Assembly (NCBI GenBank): GCA_036524775.1
Contig: DATDBO010000033.1
Location: forward strand, 1-64,000
Length of the DNA stretch: 64,000 nucleotides
Direction: 5' to 3'
DNA from: VRUE01 sp036524775
GTDB lineage: Bacteria; Actinomycetota; Thermoleophilia; Solirubrobacterales; 70-9
In this document: positions 59,083-64,000 of the stretch, piece after piece
Numbering within the stretch: the first letter of the stretch is position 1
Layout of the letters: the number at the start of each line of letters is the position of its first letter
Position numbers and translations under genes: made by a program
The notes under the pieces: generated by a model
Told to the model about the DNA's origin: nothing
Seen by the model: the letters and a program-made list of their open reading frames with translations, nothing else
Databases searched by the model: none

Positions 59083-60619
59083 GCTCCCCGCGTCCGGGGT
59101 CGTTGAGCCAGCCGAGCAGGTCGGGGGAGAGGTAGGGAGTGAACGGGCCTTCGGCAAGGCGCCGTCGGTGCGCGGCCAGCGCAGGCTCCGAGCGCCAGCG
59201 GCGCGGCAGGTGGGGGGTGGCCCGTGGCATCTCGCCGGTCGAGGGAAGCTCTGCTACCCGCGGGTCGACGAGCCGCTGCACCGCCGCCTGCAGGCCGGCG
59301 GCGCCTTTCGCCGCCGAGGGCACCGCGAGGATGGCGGAGGCGACCGGGTCCTGCGCGCCGGGTACGAGCACCGCCGCGCCGGCTCCGAGCAGGCCGCCCG
59401 GGTAGGTCGAGATACCGCGCACGGTGCGGCTCGCGTAGAGCGCCAGGTTCGGCTGTGACGGATGTCCCTCGAAGGGCTTAGCCACGGCGATGAACTGAGC
59501 GCGGCTGCGCTCGAGGATCGGTTGCCGGAGGCCCTCGGCGAGGGCGAGCTGCCCTTGGCCGTAACGGCGCAGGCTCTCGAACAGGGCTTCGCTGGAGGTG
59601 CGCGGATCGCTCAGGTCGAGGACCTCCGGCGTGTGGAAACGCGTTCCCGTCTGCATCAGGGTGTCGAGCGCGATGCCGTCGAGCACCGGCGAGCCCGTGC
59701 CCGCGATCCGGCGGGCGAGTGGCACCAGCCAGGCGTGGTCGACGAACTGGTGCTCGACCCGACGCGCCCGCTCCTCCCAGTCGGCCGGGTAGTCCTCGAC
59801 GAGGGCGCCGATGCGCTCGTGCTCGACCCCCAGCGTCCCGGCGACAGCTGCAGCGAGGTCCTCCTCGAACGGCGCCCCCTCGTCGTCGCCGACCGTCAAC
59901 GCCGTGAGCGAGGTACGCCCGGCCGCCGCGAGGACGCTGAGCAGGAGGCGCGAGTCGCGGCCGCCGCTGAGCGGGCAGATGACGCTTCCGCTCAGCGCCT
60001 CGAGCGATTCCCGCAGGGCCGAAGCGGTCGCCTCCGCCCCCGTGTCGAGGCTCAGATGCGGTTCGATCTCCGCCCACGGCCAGCGGTGCGCCCGCGGTCG
60101 CGGGCCGGCGAAGCGCCGGCGCAGGGTCGAGAACGGCCCCAGCCGGCGGATCTCGGCGAACGGCGTGCGCTCGCCCAGGGGATAGCGCAGGGCGAGGATC
60201 GAGGCCCAGGCGTCCCAATCGATCGAGAGCAGCCGTGGCGCGGAGCGGACGAGCGGGTCGATCCGGGAGGAGAAGTAGGTCGCCCGACCGTCGTCAATCC
60301 AGTAGATCGGAGCGAGCCCGTTGACGGCGGAGTGAACGAAGCGTCGCTGGCCGTCGACCACCAGCCCGCAGGCTCCCCGTCGGGCCGTCTCCTGCCAATC
60401 AGACGGGCCCGGCCCACGCGGCCAGGTGTCGCCCTCGATCCAGCCGAGACCGCACCGGCCTGGCCCGCCCCAGCGCAGCGGCTCGCGGTCGAGCGCCAGG
60501 ATCGACCGTCCGTCCTCGTGGACGACCCGCGCGCGGGGATCGAGTGCGACCGCGAGCCGCCGGACCCGCTCTGGGTCGTAGGCGCCCAGAGCTCCGCACA
60601 CCGCAGGCCTGACCCTCAC
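58973..60619 (-). CDS. Asparagine-synthase-like enzyme, no glutaminase Cys
   Basis: The 548-residue protein has an N-terminal Ntn-like domain (about 1-130; GACGLVVDGQRRFVHSAVNG, APIYWIDDG) and an ATP-pyrophosphatase domain with the PP-loop ICPLSGGRDSRLLLSVL (218-223) and GTLGVEHERIG. The catalytic Cys that normally follows Met1 is absent (MRVRPAV), so free ammonia or an amine would be used, or the domain is structural. In a glycan cluster such enzymes may amidate uronic acids. GTG 60619 lies 18 bp from the divergent GT2 start. Confidence 0.75.
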   Translation of the reverse strand: MRVRPAVCGALGAYDPERVRRLAVALDPRARVVHEDGRSILALDREPLRWGGPGRCGLGWIEGDTWPRGPGPSDWQETARRGACGLVVDGQRRFVHSAVNGLAPIYWIDDGRATYFSSRIDPLVRSAPRLLSIDWDAWASILALRYPLGERTPFAEIRRLGPFSTLRRRFAGPRPRAHRWPWAEIEPHLSLDTGAEATASALRESLEALSGSVICPLSGGRDSRLLLSVLAAAGRTSLTALTVGDDEGAPFEEDLAAAVAGTLGVEHERIGALVEDYPADWEERARRVEHQFVDHAWLVPLARRIAGTGSPVLDGIALDTLMQTGTRFHTPEVLDLSDPRTSSEALFESLRRYGQGQLALAEGLRQPILERSRAQFIAVAKPFEGHPSQPNLALYASRTVRGISTYPGGLLGAGAAVLVPGAQDPVASAILAVPSAAKGAAGLQAAVQRLVDPRVAELPSTGEMPRATPHLPRRWRSEPALAAHRRRLAEGPFTPYLSPDLLGWLNDPGRGELTPDLRLGMEAVSLLHSWWHRYREHLREVNPIDLLA

Positions 60620-60624
60620 CTCTC

Positions 60625-60630
60625 TATCGT
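60625..60630 (+). promoter_or_regulatory. -10 hexamer of GT2 gene
   Basis: TATCGT ends 7 nt before GTG 60638, within the 18-bp gap to the divergent asparagine-synthase-like gene. Confidence 0.45.
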
Positions 60631-60637
60631 TGCGGCG

Positions 60638-61471
60638 GTGGGAGACGTGACCTCAGCGCCCCCCAGCCCCGCTGCACCGGCGACGCTCTCGCTGGTGATC
60701 CCCGCCTACAACGAGGAGGCGCGCCTGCCGGCGCTGCTGGAGACGCTCGACAAGACCGCCCGAGCGGCAGCCGAGCGTGCGGGGCTGGAGCTGATCGAGA
60801 CGCTGATCGTCGACGACGGCAGCACCGACCGCACTCGCGAGATGCTGGCAGAGGTCGAGCCAGGCGCGGCGCTGGTCACGCCCGTGCTCGAGTTTGCGCA
60901 GAACCGCGGCAAGGGCGCCGCCTTCGCCGCCGGAGTCGCACGGGCGCGGGGCGAGTACGTGCTGCTCGCTGATGTCGATCTCTCGACCCCGCTCGAGGAG
61001 CTGCCGAAGCTGACGGCCGCGATCCGTGAGGGCGCCGACATCGCGATCGGCTCGCGCGCGGTCGCCGGCGCCGTGGTCGAGCGCGGCCCCCGTCACCGCA
61101 AAGTCCTTGGCAACACCTTCAATGCCACCGTCCGTCTGCTGACGGGACTGCGCCTTCGCGACACCCAGAATGGCTTCAAGCTCTTCCCTGCGGCAGAGGC
61201 AAAGCGCCTGCTCGCCAAGCAGACCTGCCCGGGTTTCGCATTCGACGTCGAGCTGCTGATGCGCGCCGACCAGGCGGACCTGAAGATCGCCGAGGTGCCG
61301 ATCCTCTACATGCACGATCCGCGCTCGAGCGTGCGCGTAGCTGCGGCCAGTGTGGAGATGCTGAAGGGCGTCGGTGGTCTCGCCTATCGGCTCAGAGCCG
61401 GGCGCTTCCCGGCGCGAACGCCGAGCTCCCGGCGACCGCTAACCGAGGTTCCGGCAGACGATTCCGACTGA
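60638..61471 (+). CDS. Polyprenol-phosphate glucosyltransferase-like GT2
   Basis: The 277-residue GT2 protein has LSLVIPAYNEEARLPALLET, TLIVDDGSTDRT, NRGKGAAFAAGVARARGEYV, LLADVDLSTP (DxD), IAIGSRAVAGAVVERGPRHRKVLGN and LRDTQNGFKLF. These match dolichyl-phosphate beta-glucosyltransferases (Alg5 type). It would be a second donor-making enzyme beside the mannose type at 55863. GTG 60638 follows TATCGT by 7 nt; GTG 60647 is an alternative. The long upstream frame is a shadow of the gene opposite. It overlaps the convergent methyltransferase end by 33 bp. Confidence 0.85.
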   Translation: MGDVTSAPPSPAAPATLSLVIPAYNEEARLPALLETLDKTARAAAERAGLELIETLIVDDGSTDRTREMLAEVEPGAALVTPVLEFAQNRGKGAAFAAGVARARGEYVLLADVDLSTPLEELPKLTAAIREGADIAIGSRAVAGAVVERGPRHRKVLGNTFNATVRLLTGLRLRDTQNGFKLFPAAEAKRLLAKQTCPGFAFDVELLMRADQADLKIAEVPILYMHDPRSSVRVAAASVEMLKGVGGLAYRLRAGRFPARTPSSRRPLTEVPADDSD

Positions 61472-62170
61472 GACGCCCGCGGGCAGGGTGGCGCCGGCGC
61501 GGATCAGGCGCGCCTCGAAGCGCATCGGCAGCGAGAGCGGCCCGTCGAGCGAGGCGGGCGTCCGCTCCAGGTCCGCCTTCTTTCCGTTCGACGAGCGCCT
61601 CTGCAGGCGGCGGGCCAGAGCGATCGGCGGCAGCAGAATCGTGTTGAAATAGGTGACGACCTGCGGCTGCCAGCCAGCCAGCTCGACTGCCTGCCGCAGA
61701 CGGGAGCGCGTGTAGCGGCGCTTGTGGTGGAGGTTCTCGTCCTCCTCGGTCCACATCCACATGTAGGCGGGGACGGTGAGCAGCAGGACGCCGTCCGGCG
61801 CGGCGACCCGGCGCAGCTCGCGAAGCGCCTGCTCCTCGGCGGCGATGTGCTCGATCACGTCGGTCGCGGCGATCAGGTCGAAGCTCTCGCCCGCGAAGGG
61901 CAGCGACTCGAGCACCGCCTCGCGCACCGAGCCGAAGCCGCGCTCGTGGCAGAAGCGGACCGCGTCGGGTGAGGGGTCGACGCCGGTGGCGTCGCCCATG
62001 CGCGAGTAGCGCTCGAGATTGCCCCCGGTGCCGCAACCGGCGTCGAGGATGCGCGGCCGCGTCGGAAGGTCGGTCCGCGAGAGCATCGCCTCGACGACTG
62101 CCCAACGGCCCCGGAACCACCAGTGGCGATCCTCGACCTCGTAATGCTCACGGTATGCGCTCTCTCTCAA
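61439..62170 (-). CDS. Class I SAM-dependent methyltransferase
   Basis: The protein has about 243 residues from the start I favour: HYEVEDRHWWFRGRWAVVEAM, the SAM motif ILDAGCGTGGNLERYSRMG, GVDPSPDAV, FDLIAATDVIEHIAAEE and LLLTVPAYMWMWTEEDENLHH. This is the type found with polysaccharide glycosyltransferases, methylating sugars or lipids. The start is uncertain. TTG 62170 has AAGGA about 10 nt upstream and leaves room for a promoter; ATG 62302 or 62317 would overlap the divergent membrane glycosyltransferase and add a region with no family features. Confidence 0.75.
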   Translation of the reverse strand: MRESAYREHYEVEDRHWWFRGRWAVVEAMLSRTDLPTRPRILDAGCGTGGNLERYSRMGDATGVDPSPDAVRFCHERGFGSVREAVLESLPFAGESFDLIAATDVIEHIAAEEQALRELRRVAAPDGVLLLTVPAYMWMWTEEDENLHHKRRYTRSRLRQAVELAGWQPQVVTYFNTILLPPIALARRLQRRSSNGKKADLERTPASLDGPLSLPMRFEARLIRAGATLPAGVSVGIVCRNLG

Positions 62171-62201
62171 GGCGCCCGATCCTTGCAGATGAGCCTGCCT
62201 A

Positions 62202-62207
62202 TATCGT
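62202..62207 (+). promoter_or_regulatory. -10 hexamer of membrane glycosyltransferase gene
   Basis: TATCGT within CTATATCGTG ends 9 nt before TTG 62217. This AT-rich spot is the only promoter-like site between the two divergent genes. Confidence 0.35.
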
Positions 62208-62216
62208 GCCCCGGTC

Positions 62217-64000
62217 TTGACCCGAGCCTCTGCCGGAAATGGATCGCCTGAGCGATCGGATACGCGCCGCGGGTGGCGATCCACGCTGGAGGACCCGGCC
62301 ATCGTCTCGATCCTCACCTACGCGCTGGTCGCGATGGCGGCCGCCGTGGCCGCCTACCTGACCGCGTTCACCGTCTGGACGCCGTACGACGACGAGGGAA
62401 CCGTGCTGGTGACGCTGCAGGCGTTCGCCCAGGGCGACACCCTCTACCGCGACGTCTACTCGCCCTACGGACCCTTCTACTACGAGGCCTTCGGTGGCCT
62501 GTTCGCGCTCACGGGCCAGGAGGTGACCACCGACGCCAGCCGTTCGATCGTGGTAGTCCTCTGGGTCCTCACCAGCTTCCTCTTCGGGCTGGCCACCCAG
62601 CGCCTGACGGGACGCCTTGCCCTGGGGGTGACCGGCATGATCGCCGCCTTTGCCAGCCTCTACGTCCTCGCGGGCGAGACGCTCCATCCGCAGGTCCTCT
62701 GCGTCTTTCTGCTGGGTGCCTTCGTCCTGCTCGCCGTCTTCGGCCCCACTCCCCGCCCCCTCTGGGCGGGGGCCGTGGGAGGGGCGCTCATCGCCGCCCT
62801 CTTCCTCACCAAGGTCAACCTCGGCGCCTACGCGATCGCCGCCGTCGTGCTCGCCGCCGCACTCACGGCCGAGCCGCTGCGGAGGCGCCGCTGGCTGAGC
62901 TGGCCGGCCATCGCGGCGGTGCTCGTGCTGCCGCTCTTCGTCGCCGGCCGCGACCTTGACCTCGGCTGGGTGCGCGACATGGTTCTGGTCCAGATGCTCG
63001 CCATGGCCGCGCTCGTGGTCGCCGCCTGGCCGTTGAGGCCCGCCGAGGACGGGAAGCAGGGCCTTGTTCGCTGGCTGCGCGGCGCGGTGGCGGGCTTCGC
63101 CCTCGCCTTCGTCGCGATCATGCTCGCGATCGTCCTCAACGGGACCTCGCCGTCGGACGTCTACGACGGCATGGTCACCGAGGGGCTGCGGGTGCGCGAC
63201 GTCCTCGTCAGCCAGTTCCCGATGTCGCCGGCCGTCGTCGATTGGGCTGTCGCCGCTGTCGCCGGTGCGGCGCTATGGGTGGGGCTGCGCTCCAGAGGGG
63301 AGGTAGGGGAGACGTCGATCTGGCCGGGCCTGGTGCGCGCGATCGCCGGGCTGGCGATATGGCTCTCGGTAGCGAAGATCGCGCCGCTCGCCTTCAATCC
63401 CTCCCCCGGCAATCCCGACTCGCTGCCGATGGTCCTGGTCTGGATCGCCGCGATCCCTCCCGCGGGCGCCTCGGAGCCGCCCTACAAGTCCTTCCTCCGC
63501 GTGCTCCTGCCCGCCCTGGCGATTGCCGAGGCGCTGCAGGTTTACCCCGTGGCCGGCAGCCAGATGGGGATCGCCTCGCTTACCTTCGTCCCGGTCGGCG
63601 CGCTGCTGCTGGCGGACGCGCTGACCTCCCTGCGCCGTTGGAGCGCCGCGCGCGCGCGGCTGGCCTCGGAGCGCTTCGGCCTCGTCGTGGCGGTCGTCCT
63701 CGTCGCCCTCGCGAGCATCTTCGCGATCGACTCGCTCCTGCGCCCGATCGGCAACAGCGCAACGGTCTACCGCGACCAGAAGCCGCTGCCCTTCGACGGC
63801 GCCGGCCAGCTCCACCTCTCGCAGGCCGACCGCGAGAGCTACACGCGGCTCGTCGGCCTGCTGCACCGCTACCGCTGCACTGACTTCATCGGCTACCCGA
63901 ACGTCAATAGCCTCTACCTTTGGTCTGGGATCGACCCCCCCCCGCCCGCCGCGCCGGGGGTCTGGATCAAGGCGCTCGATAGCGAGCGCCAGCAGCGCAT
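62217..64000 (+). CDS. Membrane glycosyltransferase, GT39/GT-C type (partial)
   Basis: The frame is open from TTG 62217 to the right edge and runs on beyond it. It encodes a polytopic membrane protein: ILTYALVAMAAAVAAYLTAF as first helix, the conserved first luminal loop PYDDEGTVLVTLQAFAQGD with the acidic pair of GT-C enzymes, then DVYSPYGPFYYEAFGG, and about ten more hydrophobic helices. Near the edge a soluble domain begins (YRDQKPLPFDGAGQLHL, RYRCTDFIGYPNVNS). It would use polyprenol-phosphate sugars such as those made by the two GT2 enzymes to glycosylate an extracytoplasmic acceptor. TTG is inferred from the TATCGT 9 nt upstream; ATG 62334 lies inside the first helix. Confidence 0.8.
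   Translation, partial: MTRASAGNGSPERSDTRRGWRSTLEDPAIVSILTYALVAMAAAVAAYLTAFTVWTPYDDEGTVLVTLQAFAQGDTLYRDVYSPYGPFYYEAFGGLFALTGQEVTTDASRSIVVVLWVLTSFLFGLATQRLTGRLALGVTGMIAAFASLYVLAGETLHPQVLCVFLLGAFVLLAVFGPTPRPLWAGAVGGALIAALFLTKVNLGAYAIAAVVLAAALTAEPLRRRRWLSWPAIAAVLVLPLFVAGRDLDLGWVRDMVLVQMLAMAALVVAAWPLRPAEDGKQGLVRWLRGAVAGFALAFVAIMLAIVLNGTSPSDVYDGMVTEGLRVRDVLVSQFPMSPAVVDWAVAAVAGAALWVGLRSRGEVGETSIWPGLVRAIAGLAIWLSVAKIAPLAFNPSPGNPDSLPMVLVWIAAIPPAGASEPPYKSFLRVLLPALAIAEALQVYPVAGSQMGIASLTFVPVGALLLADALTSLRRWSAARARLASERFGLVVAVVLVALASIFAIDSLLRPIGNSATVYRDQKPLPFDGAGQLHLSQADRESYTRLVGLLHRYRCTDFIGYPNVNSLYLWSGIDPPPPAAPGVWIKALDSERQQR

Noticed and set aside
58973..60619. Lasso peptide cluster
   Set aside because: The asparagine-synthase-like enzyme suggested it, but no transglutaminase-like protease, PqqD-like protein or precursor gene lies nearby.

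Overview
The window looks like chromosomal DNA of a very GC-rich actinobacterium, most probably of the class Thermoleophilia (Solirubrobacterales-like). The evidence is the protein content rather than a marker gene: large secreted NHL/WD40-type proteins with an 'LPDCRAYEMVTP' motif and Lys/Arg-rich tails, a collagen-like GXY protein, delta-60 repeat proteins, a fused PafB-PafC-type WYL regulator, an AbiEi/DUF559 protein, and many genes with a TANNNT hexamer 6-9 nt upstream of the start codon, which suggests leaderless transcription. There is one tRNA (Phe) and no rRNA, CRISPR array or intact transposase.

Layout. 1-12.2 kb: end of a DUF234-type ATPase, then surface proteins (collagen-like, a 1653-residue propeller protein, a 908-residue partner overlapping it by ATGA), a PucR regulator, a two-repeat secreted protein, and a decayed stretch with remnants of a similar secreted protein and a TetR regulator. 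12.2-14.5 kb: a 65-residue unknown, dodecin, an AbiE-type toxin-antitoxin pair in toxin-first order behind an AT-rich inverted repeat, and a rhodanese. 14.5-18.8 kb: an assimilatory sulfate operon (sulfite reductase, Fe-S APS/PAPS reductase, ATP sulfurylase, APS kinase). 18.9-35.2 kb: mainly housekeeping genes: PHP phosphoesterase, biotin carboxylase/BCCP, sulfatase, HAD dehalogenase, sucCD, aminotransferase, DtxR regulator, HAD phosphatase, dihydropteroate synthase, an MrfA-like helicase, an internally deleted LOG-like gene, and a GH15-like enzyme.

35.2-41.3 kb is the most unusual part. tRNA-Phe ends 5 nt before a phosphoribosyltransferase-like gene. Next is a 61-residue peptide gene on the minus strand with two 19-residue repeats ending in ALRQGG. 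It diverges from two tandem SagB/nitroreductase-type dehydrogenases, which are coupled by ATGA overlaps to each other and then to argS. A degenerate acetylglutamate-kinase-like pseudoenzyme follows. I read the peptide plus dehydrogenases as a candidate ribosomal peptide system without YcaO, protease or transporter.

41.3-55.8 kb: a membrane spermidine-synthase-like protein, an arsC-FAH-hydrolase operon, a YhaM-like nuclease, the PafBC-like regulator, an MBL hydrolase, a delta-60 repeat protein, penicillin acylase, a DUF1906 glycoside-hydrolase-like protein and a PNPOx-fold protein. 55.8-64 kb: a glycan cluster (polyprenol-phosphate sugar transferases, GT4-type transferase, clan-A glycosidase, asparagine-synthase-like enzyme, methyltransferase, and a membrane glycosyltransferase that runs off the end).

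Palindromic repeats of a REP/RAYT-like kind lie at 27737-27794, 48670-48713 and 53450-53499. Two of them contain the first possible start codon of a gene.
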